This document shows, piece by piece, positions 42,677-51,425 of a stretch of 64,000 bases of DNA (position 1 is its first letter; every line of letters starts with the position of its first letter). The stretch lies in contig CAKUXX010000008.1 of the NCBI GenBank assembly GCA_934702355.1, forward strand, positions 1 through 64,000, read 5' to 3'. This stretch comes from an uncultured Methanomassiliicoccales archaeon. Its GTDB lineage: Archaea > Thermoplasmatota > Thermoplasmata > Methanomassiliicoccales > Methanomethylophilaceae. Under the pieces are notes generated by a model, which was not told the origin of the DNA, searched no databases, and was given only the letters and a program-made list of their open reading frames with translations. The position numbers were made by a program, and so were the translations under genes.

Positions 42677-43975
42677 TTGTACAGAAGCTGCAGCACTGCC
42701 GAAGCGGACATCGGGATGAGGTGCTACCTCTGTCCCGCAGACGGGACCGGAGGACATCTGAAGACCCTCCCCGAGGATTTCGTGGTCAGGGAGATCTCCG
42801 ATCCCCCTAGGGCCAAGGACAACGGCGATTACACCATCGCCACCGTCACCAGCCGCAACTGGGAGACGAACCGCCTCGTCAGGATAATGGCACGCAGCAT
42901 CGGTATGTCCCGCGAGCGCATCAGCTTCGCGGGGACGAAGGACAAGAGGGCGGTGACCACGCAGCTCATGTCCTTCAAATGCCCGCCGGAGGACCTTGCC
43001 AAGATCGACCTCAAGGATGTCGAGATCAAGGATGCCTACCGCGGTGCGAGGGCGATACAGATAGGCGACCTTTTCGGGAACGACTTCACCATCACCGTCA
43101 GGGACTGCACCATGGACATGGACTCCATACGCGGGGTCGTGTCCGAGGACATCGCCCTGATCCGCAAGACCGGCGGATACCCCAACTACTTCGGCGTCCA
43201 GAGGTTCGGCGTCGTCAGACCCGTCACGCATCTCGTGGGCGAGAGGCTCGTCCGCGGGGACATCGAGGGTGCGGTGAGAACATACATCTCGTTCACCACA
43301 CCTCAGGAGGACGAGGAACTGCAGGAGATCCGCTCGTCGCTCAGGGACACGGACGACTGGGGTGCGGCCGCGAAGGTCATGCCCGAGCAGATGTCCTACG
43401 AGAAGACCATGGCCCAGATCCTTGCCGGAGGAGGCTCGTGGATCGATGCCATAGAAGCGCTTCCCCCCAACCTGCAGATGATGTTCGTCCATGCGTACCA
43501 ATCCCTTCTCTTCAACGAGATGCTGAGCCTCCGCATGGAGCAGGACCTTCCGCTGAACGTCCCCGTCGAGGGTGACGTCATCATCCCGCTGGACCAGGAC
43601 AGGAACCCCCAGCATGAGAATCCGATAATGGTCACATCGAAGAACGTGGACCTCGTCGCCAGGCAGGTCCGCGCAGGAAGAGCGTTCATAACGGGCGCCC
43701 TGTTCGGTTCCGAATCCGTCTCCGCCGAGGGAATTCCCGGCGAGATAGAGAGGAAGGTCATAGAGGCCCACAAGCTTTCCGCGGAGGACTTCGTCATCCC
43801 CGGACTGCCGAGATGCAGCTCCAAAGGCGGCAGAAGGGAGATCCTCTGCCCCGTGAAGGACATCAAGGCCGAGTTCGGAACGGACACATACTCCTTGGAG
43901 TTCTCCCTCCCCAAGGGCAATTACGCCACATGCCTTATGAGGGAGTTCATGAAATCCGAGATGAGGGACTACTGA
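42677..43975 (+). CDS. truD: tRNA pseudouridine(13) synthase
   Basis: From TTG 42677 the protein is 432 residues (MYRSCSTAEADIGMRCYL). The ADIGM segment belongs to the family N-terminus, so the ATG at 42717 is too late. Motifs are GGHLKTLPEDFVVREI, the catalytic FAGTKDKRAVTTQ, YPNYFGVQRFG and LPGLPRC-like GLPRCSSKGGRR. TruD modifies U13 of tRNA. It is co-transcribed with rpoL, and its stop abuts the convergent TPR gene. Confidence 0.93.
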   Translation: MYRSCSTAEADIGMRCYLCPADGTGGHLKTLPEDFVVREISDPPRAKDNGDYTIATVTSRNWETNRLVRIMARSIGMSRERISFAGTKDKRAVTTQLMSFKCPPEDLAKIDLKDVEIKDAYRGARAIQIGDLFGNDFTITVRDCTMDMDSIRGVVSEDIALIRKTGGYPNYFGVQRFGVVRPVTHLVGERLVRGDIEGAVRTYISFTTPQEDEELQEIRSSLRDTDDWGAAAKVMPEQMSYEKTMAQILAGGGSWIDAIEALPPNLQMMFVHAYQSLLFNEMLSLRMEQDLPLNVPVEGDVIIPLDQDRNPQHENPIMVTSKNVDLVARQVRAGRAFITGALFGSESVSAEGIPGEIERKVIEAHKLSAEDFVIPGLPRCSSKGGRREILCPVKDIKAEFGTDTYSLEFSLPKGNYATCLMREFMKSEMRDY

Positions 43976-46900
43976 TCAGATTATCTGACCCTGGACCACT
44001 CTGGCCTCGTAGACGCCTATCGAGCATTCCACCATTATCTCGTAGACCGTCATTCCCTTCGGAAGTCCCATGGACATGTCCGCCAGACGGGGGTCCGCCT
44101 TGCGGCCGATGTCGGTGAGCATCGCTCTCATTATGTAGGCCACCAGGTCCTTGGCGGCGTCCACATCCCTGAACCCGCATTGCACGAACACCGCATCCAG
44201 CGGGAGTTCGGGGTTGCTCTCCAGATCCTTCCACTGAAGCTTCGTGACCGCATCCAGGGACCTGCGCTCCATCTCGCGGAACACATCCGTCCCGGGGGTT
44301 ATGGTCCCGTATTCGCGGCGCTCGGCGATGAATGCAGAGACCTTGGCTGACATCGCGGGATCCAATCCCATGTAGCCCATGATGTCAGGATCGGAGGGAG
44401 AGAGCTTCATGGTGTATGCCCTTCTGAGAGCCTTCTCGGCATAGCGCTTGACCGCGTCCTCCACATGCGAATCGTCCTTGTTTCCGACGAGTCCCCTCGC
44501 CTCTGTTGCCAAACCTGCCGATTCCATCATATGGGCCAAGGCGACGGTCGCGTCCGAGGTCTGAGAACCGCTGGACAGGTACATCTCGTATGCCGCCTCC
44601 AGCGATTTGAAGTCCGATCTCGCCGATGCTATCTCCGCTTTGATCAGGATGGCAGGTACGCGGTCGGGATTGCGGCGGAGTATCTTCGTGACTATGGAGT
44701 CGGCGGCGATGAACTCCTTGCGTGACATCATCATCCTGGCCAGTTTCTCACCGACTTCCAGCAGATCGGGGTCGCGGGAATATGCCGCGGAATAGGATTC
44801 GGCGGCCTTGTCCTGCATTCCGAGGGACTCGTATGCTTCTGCTTTGGCGAGATAGATGTCGGGATCGTCCATTCCGAGCGCGATGGCTTCATCGTACGCC
44901 TGTATGGCGCCCTTCATGTCCCCTTTGGCGGCCCTGGTGCGGCCCGTCGTGAAATGGAGTGAGGGGTCGTCGGGCATGGACCTAGAAGCGGTGGATGCAA
45001 GGAATGCCGCAGCGTCCACATCCCCCGATCCGAGGGCTATCTCGGCCTTCAGGGAGATGTACTTCGTGTTCTCGGGGTCCTGGGCGAGCGCAGGCTCGAT
45101 GGCCCTCATCGCACCCTCGCAGTCCCCTGCCGCGAACAGCGATGATGCCAAGGCGTACTGCCCTTCGGCATCGACCTTGGACTTCTCCTCCTTCGGGGCC
45201 TCTTCCGGCTCCGGAACGGCCTCCTCCGCCTCGGGCTCTTTGGGGATGTCGTTCTCTGGAGGCTGTCCTATCTGGATGGTGGCCTTCGTCTCCTCGGGTT
45301 TGACCCCTTTGATATGCGCATTCTCAGATTCGTAGCGGGACAGCGCATCGGTGAGCGCAGGTGTGGAGCCGCCGTTCACGATAGTATCGTTTATCGCCGC
45401 GATCGCCGAATCCCTCATGTTCTTGACGGCGTAGCATTCGGCCGCCTGGAGCACGGATTCCTCCGAAGGATTTTCCAGGGCACGGAACGATTCCAGGGCG
45501 CCGTCGTAATCGTGGGCCTGATACTGGAGCCTCATGCGGGATTCCAATACGCCCCTGTCGTGCGGCGAGTAGACGAGGGCCATGCCCAGCAGGCCCAGAG
45601 CCTCCTTGGGACGGCCGTTCCTCTCGAATATGGATGCCTTCCTGCGAACCGGGTACGGATCCCTCGGATCCAGTTCGATGGCCTCGTTCAGATATCTGAC
45701 CGCCGAAACATCGTCGCCCTTCCTCTCGGACACGACCGACAGGGCCGTCCGGTACTCGGGCTCGGTGGGATCGATGGATGCCGCACGCCTGTACGACGCT
45801 TCTGCGGATTCCAGGTCGTCGCGCATCTCGTCCGCCATGCCCTTGGAGTACCACAGAACAGGGTTTCCGTTGTCGAGTCCGAGGGCGTCGGCGAAGGCGA
45901 CGGACGCTTTGAAGTACTCTCCGAGGGCGTATTCCGCGTTTCCGCGCAGCCTCTTCAGCATGACGTCCTGCGGATGCTCCGCCTCCCCGTCCCTGCATAC
46001 GAAGACGGCATCGGTGTACAGTCCCGCGCGTATCATGGCCGAGGCGGCCCTCGCGTAGGAATCCTTGGATCCGTCAATGCGGAGGGCGCGGTTCCACATG
46101 TCCACGGAATCGCCCTTCTGTCCGGCGCCCATCATCGATTCCGCCAGGTCCATCATGGCCTTGGGATCCCTCGGATCGTTCTCCAGGATCATCCTGCATA
46201 TGCCCACGGCCTTCTCGTGGTCCCCTGATGCCGTGCACATGTCCCTCATCAGCCCCAGGGCCATCCTGTTCCCGGGATCCTGGGCCAATATGCGGTCGCA
46301 GTCCTTCTCGGCGGCACCGGTCCTGCCCATGGCGAATCTGACGCGGGCGAGCTGTATGCGTGCGGGTGTGCTGTCCTTGTCGAGATGGACCGCCTCGGAT
46401 GCGGAGAACAATGCTGCGGGATACTCCCCGGATGCCATCTGGATGGCGGACTTCGCCGTGAGTGCGGAGGGGTCCCCGCCCATGCTGCGGGTGTAGGTCG
46501 ACAGTATCCCTTCGGCCTCGGCCTTCATGCCCTTGTCCAACAGCGAGTTGACTGCATCTATCCAATCATCGGCATGCACCCATTCGCTGTCCAGATAGGC
46601 GCGGAGCGCATCCATCATCTCGGAATTCCTGCCCATCTCGGAGTAGGCGTCGATGAAGCCCCTCATCGTATCGGGATGCATCGGATCGGACGTCTTCAGA
46701 AGCTCGATCGCACGGACGGCGTCTCCCGCGTGGATGTACGCGGATGCGGCCTCCCTCAGAACGAACGACGGCGCATTCGCGATGATGCGCTCGTACATCA
46801 TGGTGGATGAGCGCCAATCCTTCTCGTCCGCGGACATCCTGGCCGATGCGAGGATGAATTCGGGATCGTTCTCTGATTGATGACGGGAGCGGACCATCAT

Positions 46901-47530
46901 GTCCGTGGCGGCCTCGCGGTTGCCGTTGAACCATTCATAATAGATCTTGTAAAGTAATTGGGCCCTGCCCTCGGATGCGGGAGCGCTGGGCCTGCGTGAG
47001 GACAGCACATCCTGTATGTTGTGCCTGACCGCCCAATCCCCGTCGGGATCGACCTTCTCCAGGACATCGTAGACCTGCATGCATCCCGGATCGGCACGGT
47101 ATGCCTCTTCGGCACGGGCCTTTGCCGTGACGAGATCCCCTTCGGCCTGCGATATAAGGGCATCCATGAGCGAGCGGTGGAGGACCTCCTTGGAGGATGA
47201 CGACATCGACAGAAGCTCCCTGGCGGCGTTTATATCCCCCTTCGACAGCATCATCTCCGAAGCCCTGACGGATGCCATGCAGTCCCTGGAACGGGATTTT
47301 AGCACGATCCTGCTCAGGGATTCGAACGTCGCGCCCGATTCGGAATCAAGATGCTCCATCAGGGATATCAGAAGAGGCGACCCGACCTTCCCCTCGAATT
47401 TGGAAAGATCGTCCAAACACGACTGCACGGCACCGTTGGTCGCCGCGAATCTCCCCAGTATCCCTCCGCCGTTGAGACGCCTCCAAAGACGGTTTTCGAA
47501 CGGTGACTGAAGGAAGGGCTGGGATGTCAT
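43976..47530 (-). CDS. very large tetratricopeptide-repeat protein
   Basis: The protein is about 1184 residues from ATG 47530 (a GTG at 47545 would add five). It is almost entirely TPR-like helix pairs (for example EADPGCMQVYDVLEK-type units, KDSTPARIQLARVRFAMGRTGAAEKDCDRIL, DPTEPEYRTALSVVSERKGDDVSAVRYLNEAI, DPEDPKYISL-type units). A Pro/Glu-rich linker near 745-785 (PKEPEAEEAVPEPEEAP) splits it in two. The last 120 residues (after FIAERREYGTITPG) are a non-TPR domain I do not recognise. No signal peptide or membrane segment is seen. It is probably a cytosolic scaffold; partner unknown. Confidence 0.8.
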   Translation of the reverse strand: MTSQPFLQSPFENRLWRRLNGGGILGRFAATNGAVQSCLDDLSKFEGKVGSPLLISLMEHLDSESGATFESLSRIVLKSRSRDCMASVRASEMMLSKGDINAARELLSMSSSSKEVLHRSLMDALISQAEGDLVTAKARAEEAYRADPGCMQVYDVLEKVDPDGDWAVRHNIQDVLSSRRPSAPASEGRAQLLYKIYYEWFNGNREAATDMMVRSRHQSENDPEFILASARMSADEKDWRSSTMMYERIIANAPSFVLREAASAYIHAGDAVRAIELLKTSDPMHPDTMRGFIDAYSEMGRNSEMMDALRAYLDSEWVHADDWIDAVNSLLDKGMKAEAEGILSTYTRSMGGDPSALTAKSAIQMASGEYPAALFSASEAVHLDKDSTPARIQLARVRFAMGRTGAAEKDCDRILAQDPGNRMALGLMRDMCTASGDHEKAVGICRMILENDPRDPKAMMDLAESMMGAGQKGDSVDMWNRALRIDGSKDSYARAASAMIRAGLYTDAVFVCRDGEAEHPQDVMLKRLRGNAEYALGEYFKASVAFADALGLDNGNPVLWYSKGMADEMRDDLESAEASYRRAASIDPTEPEYRTALSVVSERKGDDVSAVRYLNEAIELDPRDPYPVRRKASIFERNGRPKEALGLLGMALVYSPHDRGVLESRMRLQYQAHDYDGALESFRALENPSEESVLQAAECYAVKNMRDSAIAAINDTIVNGGSTPALTDALSRYESENAHIKGVKPEETKATIQIGQPPENDIPKEPEAEEAVPEPEEAPKEEKSKVDAEGQYALASSLFAAGDCEGAMRAIEPALAQDPENTKYISLKAEIALGSGDVDAAAFLASTASRSMPDDPSLHFTTGRTRAAKGDMKGAIQAYDEAIALGMDDPDIYLAKAEAYESLGMQDKAAESYSAAYSRDPDLLEVGEKLARMMMSRKEFIAADSIVTKILRRNPDRVPAILIKAEIASARSDFKSLEAAYEMYLSSGSQTSDATVALAHMMESAGLATEARGLVGNKDDSHVEDAVKRYAEKALRRAYTMKLSPSDPDIMGYMGLDPAMSAKVSAFIAERREYGTITPGTDVFREMERRSLDAVTKLQWKDLESNPELPLDAVFVQCGFRDVDAAKDLVAYIMRAMLTDIGRKADPRLADMSMGLPKGMTVYEIMVECSIGVYEARVVQGQII

Positions 47531-47582
47531 GGTGGGTGTATCCACAAGTCAATAGAAAAACATGCGGTTGGCATTAGATAGT

Positions 47583-47590
47583 GTTAAATA
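47583..47590 (+). promoter_or_regulatory. tRNA-Gly promoter
   Basis: GTTAAATA lies 27-34 bases before the tRNA 5' end, the spacing of an archaeal TATA box. Read on the other strand the same stretch may serve the divergent TPR gene. Confidence 0.45.
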
Positions 47591-47616
47591 CAAGAGTGAA
47601 TTAAGGGGATTTCAGT

Positions 47617-47689
47617 GCAGCTGTGATCTAGCTGGTTAGGATCTGAGCCTTCCAAGCTCATTGCCCGGGTTCGAATCCCGGCGGCTGCA
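47617..47689 (+). tRNA. tRNA-Gly (TCC)
   Basis: Acceptor strands GCAGCTG (47617-47623) and CGGCTGC (47682-47688) pair with one G-T, followed by discriminator A. The anticodon stem TGAGC/GCTCA encloses CTTCCAA with anticodon TCC at 47651-47653. The T arm CCGGGTTCGAATCCCGG is perfect. CCA is not encoded, unlike the initiator tRNA at the window start. The accessory region begins ten bases downstream. Confidence 0.95.
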
Positions 47690-47698
47690 CTCATCTTG

Positions 47699-47728
47699 TT
47701 CTTCAAACTGACATTCTTCAAACTGACA
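47699..47728 (+). repeat. 15-base tandem duplication next to tRNA-Gly
   Basis: TTCTTCAAACTGACA occurs at 47699-47713 and again at 47714-47728 without spacing, starting ten bases after the tRNA. It may be a scar of integration or simple slippage; no second copy was noticed elsewhere. Confidence 0.7.
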
Positions 47729-47790
47729 TTGAGCGTGTATCCTCTGAGTTACACTCATCGTCATGATTTATTCCTGAATACGGAAGTTCC

Positions 47791-47842
47791 CTCACATCTG
47801 GACCATTTCTAGATCATGAGGCAGAACTGAACCAGAAGTGAG
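47791..47842 (+). repeat. 30-base repeat, copy 1, inside an imperfect inverted repeat
   Basis: The repeat spans 47791-47820, beginning CTCACATCTGGACCATTTCT and ending GATCATGAG. It is followed at 47834-47842 by AGAAGTGAG, an imperfect reverse complement of the repeat start (CTCACATCT). Confidence 0.7.
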
Positions 47843-47990
47843 ACTGAAAAAACCTGAAGTCCGCACGTATTTTTTAAGATGATTAAATAGGAAATGTGTT
47901 AGTTCTGTTGAAATATGATTAGTCTCTCGAAAATTTGATACAATATCTAAAACGACATCGCTGAATGAGTAGTTACATTCCCAAATCAAG

Positions 47991-48031
47991 CTCACATCTG
48001 GACCATTTCTGGATCATGAGATAGATGTGAG
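47991..48031 (+). repeat. 30-base repeat, copy 2, inside a perfect inverted repeat
   Basis: The repeat at 47991-48020 matches copy 1 at 29 of 30 positions (G for A at position 21), exactly 200 bases downstream. AGATGTGAG at 48023-48031 is the perfect reverse complement of the opening CTCACATCT, so the unit can form a nine-pair stem. Confidence 0.75.
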
Positions 48032-48130
48032 CCAGATATTAGCTAGATCCAACAATTTCAGCAATAATATAGCGAACTTCTTCGATGATAAGGAACATCA
48101 GAGGTCCACAATGTTTAATCTGGACATGGA

Positions 48131-48159
48131 CCAGTGTTCCGAGCTGTTTTGGACACTGG
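48131..48159 (+). other. hairpin upstream of the first ATPase
   Basis: CCAGTGTTCC (48131-48140) and GGACACTGG (48151-48159) form a stem with one bulged T and a loop of about ten bases. It lies between the 30-base repeat and the tandem repeats. There is no T-run, so terminator function is not supported. Confidence 0.45.
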
Positions 48160-48181
48160 ATTACCGAGAGGCCTTGAGAGC

Positions 48182-48270
48182 ATAAGTGGGGTAAAAGTTG
48201 TAATCTCTGAAATGATAAGTGGGATAAAAGTTGTAAAATAGCCTGAAAATAACCCCATAAAAATTGTAAT
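48182..48270 (+). repeat. tandem repeats upstream of DUF4143 ATPase 1
   Basis: ATAAGTGGGGTAAAAGTTGT starts at 48182 and recurs with one change (G to A) at 48214, a 32-base period, followed each time by AA. A third, weaker copy (CCCCATAAAAATTGTAAT) ends at 48270, 24 bases before the ATG. The core GGGGTA-N3-GTTG is shared with the repeats before ATPase 2. Binding of a regulator, possibly the ATPase itself, is inferred from position and repetition. Confidence 0.65.
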
Positions 48271-48294
48271 ATGTGTTATCCAGCGTGTATCATC

Positions 48295-49692
48295 ATGGAG
48301 CGGAAGATAGATGCTGCGATCATGGATTGGAAAAACGATCCTGAGCACAAAGCACTTCTTGTCAAAGGGTGCAGGCAGGTCGGCAAGACATACTCAGTAG
48401 AATCCTTCCTGAAACAGAACTACAGATCCTTCATAAAGGTGAATCTGGAGGATGAACCTCGCTCCAGGGAACTGTTCGATAACAAGAACATCACAGGTGG
48501 CGAAATAATCGATCGTCTCCTGTTCGATCACCCGGTGAATATGTTCGAGGGAGAATCGGCGATATTCCTGGATGAGATCCAATGCAGCAGTGCCGCATAC
48601 TCATCACTCAAGGGATTGGTGTCCGACGGCAGATACGACATAATCGCCTCAGGCTCACTCCTGGGCGTGAAGATAGATGACCTCCAGAGACTGACGCCCA
48701 CGGGTTATGTCAACATCATCAACATGAAGAGCATGGATTTCGAAGAGTACCTCTGGGCGATGGGATTCCGCCATGAGGATACCGAGTATCTAAGAAGCTG
48801 CATATCTGACATGAAGCCGATCGACGGATACGTCCTATCGGCGATATCCGATCAATTCAGACGCTATGTGGCGATAGGCGGTATGCCTGCCGCGGTAAGA
48901 GAATATTCGAACACCCACGACTACTCCAGAGCATCCTCGGTGTTGAGGGATATACTGACGCTTCTGACTGAGGATTCTCAGAAATATTCCAAGGGCACAG
49001 ACAGGATGAAGATCGAAAGATGCTTCCAGTCCGTGCCCGTGCAATTGGGACAGAACAATCCTAAGTTCATGTATTCGAGGATAGAGAAGAAGAAAGGCGT
49101 GGGCAAGCGCACATATCAACCCTCGCTGCTGTGGCTCAAGAATGCAGGACTCGTGGAGATGTGCACGAATCTGACAGAGCTCACGTCTCCTCTGAAGAAC
49201 CATTCATCCGAAGAATCGTTCAAACTGTATCTCAGCGACACAGGGCTTATGTGCTCCATGCTGGGCGGGAACATAGGCGGAGAGATCGTCAATCACGACC
49301 CCTATGCCAACAACGGTGCGGTGATGGAGAATGCCGTTGCGTGCGAACTTGTTCGTAAGGGATACGATCTGCATTTCTATGGAAAACCCGACAGCACCAT
49401 GGATATTGATTTCATAGAAGAGATCCAGGGAAAGGTTACCGCCCTGGAGATAAAATCGGGCAGGAACAGGAAATCACGTTCTTTGAATCAGGTATTCGTG
49501 AAGAACCGGTCCGTGAGACGTGCGATGAAACTGTCCGAATCCAATATCTCGATCGATCAGAACGGAGTGGAGCACCTGCCGTTGTTCGCAGTATGCTTCC
49601 TGCCGGATGCTGATAGGATGGACCTCAGAGACTCTGTCGGAATAGATGATGTGAAGAGACGCATCGATGAGCTGACCTGTGCGGATCGGTGA
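48295..49692 (+). CDS. AAA ATPase with DUF4143 domain (ATPase 1)
   Basis: The 465-residue protein starts at ATG 48295 (MERKIDAAIMDWKN). Walker A is KGCRQVGKTYSV, Walker B AIFLDEIQCSSAA, and sensor region IIASGSLLG. FEEYLWAMG and RRYVAIGGMPAAVREY are typical of the COG1373 group. The C-terminal DUF4143 region ends with a PD-(D/E)xK-like pattern, DIDFIEE then LEIKSGRNRKS. Such proteins are abundant accessory ATPases in archaea and bacteria with unclear roles. It is convergent with a close paralogue, ATPase 2. Confidence 0.88.
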   Translation: MERKIDAAIMDWKNDPEHKALLVKGCRQVGKTYSVESFLKQNYRSFIKVNLEDEPRSRELFDNKNITGGEIIDRLLFDHPVNMFEGESAIFLDEIQCSSAAYSSLKGLVSDGRYDIIASGSLLGVKIDDLQRLTPTGYVNIINMKSMDFEEYLWAMGFRHEDTEYLRSCISDMKPIDGYVLSAISDQFRRYVAIGGMPAAVREYSNTHDYSRASSVLRDILTLLTEDSQKYSKGTDRMKIERCFQSVPVQLGQNNPKFMYSRIEKKKGVGKRTYQPSLLWLKNAGLVEMCTNLTELTSPLKNHSSEESFKLYLSDTGLMCSMLGGNIGGEIVNHDPYANNGAVMENAVACELVRKGYDLHFYGKPDSTMDIDFIEEIQGKVTALEIKSGRNRKSRSLNQVFVKNRSVRRAMKLSESNISIDQNGVEHLPLFAVCFLPDADRMDLRDSVGIDDVKRRIDELTCADR

Positions 49693-49738
49693 GTACTTGA
49701 GACCCGGGCCCGGAGCCCGGTGAACCATCACCGCACAG
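49677..49738. terminator. nested hairpin between the convergent ATPase genes
   Basis: The outer arms CTGTGCGG (49677-49684) and CCGCACAG (49731-49738) enclose an inner perfect stem, CCGGGC (49704-49709) and GCCCGG (49715-49720). It overlaps the last codons of ATPase 1 and fills the gap to the stop of ATPase 2. Position suggests a shared terminator or transcript-protecting structure; no T-run is present. Confidence 0.4.
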
Positions 49739-49768
49739 ATCGGTATTGGACCGGATGCGGGACCGCAC

Positions 49769-51157
49769 TCATGCATCGGAAAGATTCCGGAACCTCTCAT
49801 TCGCGACCGAAGGATCGATCGGACCGATCTCGGCCACTTCGCTCTCCTTCATGAAACACACTCCGTACAAGGGCAGGTGGATCGCCCCGTTCTCATCGGT
49901 AGAGATGTTTCCCTCCGAAAGCTTGAATCCGATACGCTTCCGGTCCTTCTCCGCCAAAAGAGTGTTCAACGACTTGGACCTCTTGCTCCTTCCGGATTTT
50001 GTCTCCAGTAGGTTTATGACGCCTCCGATATTGAGAACGAAATCTATCTCAAGTGTGCTATCACCCTTCTCGTAGAAACGGAGGTCGTATCCTTTTTTTA
50101 CCAACGCCGAAGCGACCGCATTCTCCAAGAACGCCCCGTTGTTGGCATATGGGTCGCGATTCACCAGTGCATCGATATCCGCATCCTCTATGAGCACGGA
50201 CATCAGCCCCGTATCACACAGATATATCTTGAAATCGTCCGAGCACACCTTTCCGGACAGCGGCGGATTCGGTTCGGTGATGTTGTAGCAGTAGTGGATC
50301 AGCCCTGCGTTCCTCAGCCAATCCAGGGCGCTGCCGTAATACCTCGAACCGCGCCCGTTCTTCTTCTCCACAGAGGCATATGTGAACTTCTTGTTCTTCC
50401 GGGCAAGCTGATTCGGGATCGATTCCAGGCAGTTGATTATCTTCATCCTGTCCGTCTTACCCGAATATTTCCCTGCATCCCGCCTCATTATCCCCACAAT
50501 GTCCCTGAGTTTGCCGTATGCGCTCATGTAGCTTCCCGTGGCGGCATATTCTCTGACAGCTTCCGGCATGCCGCCGACGGCGATGTAGCGCCTGAACGCA
50601 TCGCTCATGGCCCTGTTGATGACAGGATCTATGCTCTCCAGCGACCTGACCTTGTTTTCCACGGAATCTATCAACCCTTCGTCGTAGCCCATGGCCCACA
50701 GGAATTCCTGGAAATCCATCGGGTACATCTCCAGCAAATCGACATGACCCAGGGGGGATATGTGATCGTCATCGTCACCTAGTCTGAGTCCAAGGAACGA
50801 GCCAAGGGCTATTATGTCGACGTCGTTCTGCTCCGACAGTGATTTCAGAGAGTAATATGCCGCATTGCAGGATTGGATCTCGTCCAGGATCACCAACGAT
50901 CTGCCATTCCTGAGCACCTTCCTGTTGACTGTCTCGATCCTGTCTATTATCGTTCTGTGATCGAGATTGCCTGAGAATATCTCTTTCTGCTCGGGCATCT
51001 CCTCGAAATTGATGTACACGACGTCATCGTAGTTGTCCCGACCGAACTCCTTCACTGAGTAGGTCTTTCCGATCTGCCTGCAACCCACGAGGACCAGAGG
51101 TTTATGAGAGGGATTCGACCTCCATGCGGACATTCTCGAGATGATCTTCCTCTTCAT
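49769..51157 (-). CDS. AAA ATPase with DUF4143 domain (ATPase 2)
   Basis: The 462-residue protein starts at ATG 51157 (MKRKIISRMSAWRSN). It is a clear paralogue of ATPase 1 along its whole length: Walker A VGCRQIGKTYSV, Walker B LVILDEIQSCNAA, FQEFLWAMG, RRYIAVGGMPEAVREY, KYSGKTDRMKI, DPYANNGAFLENAVA. The C-terminal nuclease-like pattern is EIDFVLN then LETKSGRSKRS. Tandem repeats lie directly upstream. The two diverged copies, convergent and each with related repeats, suggest duplication of a whole gene-plus-operator unit. Confidence 0.88.
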   Translation of the reverse strand: MKRKIISRMSAWRSNPSHKPLVLVGCRQIGKTYSVKEFGRDNYDDVVYINFEEMPEQKEIFSGNLDHRTIIDRIETVNRKVLRNGRSLVILDEIQSCNAAYYSLKSLSEQNDVDIIALGSFLGLRLGDDDDHISPLGHVDLLEMYPMDFQEFLWAMGYDEGLIDSVENKVRSLESIDPVINRAMSDAFRRYIAVGGMPEAVREYAATGSYMSAYGKLRDIVGIMRRDAGKYSGKTDRMKIINCLESIPNQLARKNKKFTYASVEKKNGRGSRYYGSALDWLRNAGLIHYCYNITEPNPPLSGKVCSDDFKIYLCDTGLMSVLIEDADIDALVNRDPYANNGAFLENAVASALVKKGYDLRFYEKGDSTLEIDFVLNIGGVINLLETKSGRSKRSKSLNTLLAEKDRKRIGFKLSEGNISTDENGAIHLPLYGVCFMKESEVAEIGPIDPSVANERFRNLSDA

Positions 51158-51190
51158 GATATGGACATTGTTCGGTGTCATATTTAATAT

Positions 51191-51265
51191 GCAACAAATA
51201 CCCCCCGAACTTTACCTGCAACTTGCAACAAATACCCCCCGAACTTTCGGGGATTGTTGCAACAA
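51191..51265 (-). repeat. tandem repeats and palindromes upstream of DUF4143 ATPase 2
   Basis: Two perfect copies of a 23-base repeat lie at 51191-51213 and 51225-51247 (34-base period). On the coding (minus) strand each reads TTCGGGGGGTATTTGTTGCA. The distal copy continues into a hairpin CCCCGAA/TTTCGGGG, and TTGTTGCAACAA (51254-51265) is a perfect palindrome made of the repeat's GTTGCAA end. The core GGGGTA-N3-GTTG matches the repeats before ATPase 1. Confidence 0.75.
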
Positions 51266-51425
51266 AATACGAGTTTGAGCTTTTCAAGAAGAGAGGACTT
51301 TGCCACGCTGATGCTTAAAGGATGAGGTGTGGGGTGAATGTGCCGCGCGACCATCCGATGCATATCCATTGACTCGAAAGTTCAGCAAAATTAATTATGA
51401 AATTGATAGAAAGGTGCGTTTACAA

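Larger units (their letters stand above)
47690..48294. other. 605-base gene-free, AT-rich interval with repeats
   Basis: There is no convincing gene between tRNA-Gly and the first DUF4143 ATPase. It holds a 15-base tandem duplication, two copies of a 30-base repeat 200 bases apart, a hairpin and a set of tandem repeats before the ATPase, each listed separately. Base composition is visibly more AT-rich than the flanking core genes. Confidence 0.7.

Noticed and set aside
47792..47995. 67-residue minus-strand open frame between the 30-base repeats
   Set aside because: No ribosome site, no family resemblance, and its ends fall inside the repeats; probably a chance frame in AT-rich DNA.
48115..48348. 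77-residue minus-strand frame over the ATPase 1 repeats
   Set aside because: It overlaps the start of ATPase 1 and consists mostly of the repeated noncoding sequence.
51191..51247. CRISPR-like direct repeats
   Set aside because: Only two copies with an 11-base gap, no spacers of constant length and no cas genes; the location before an ATPase fits an operator.
51266..51425. Additional small gene between the ATPase 2 repeats and paralogue A
   Set aside because: No frame with a ribosome site or similarity to the 58-residue proteins was seen.
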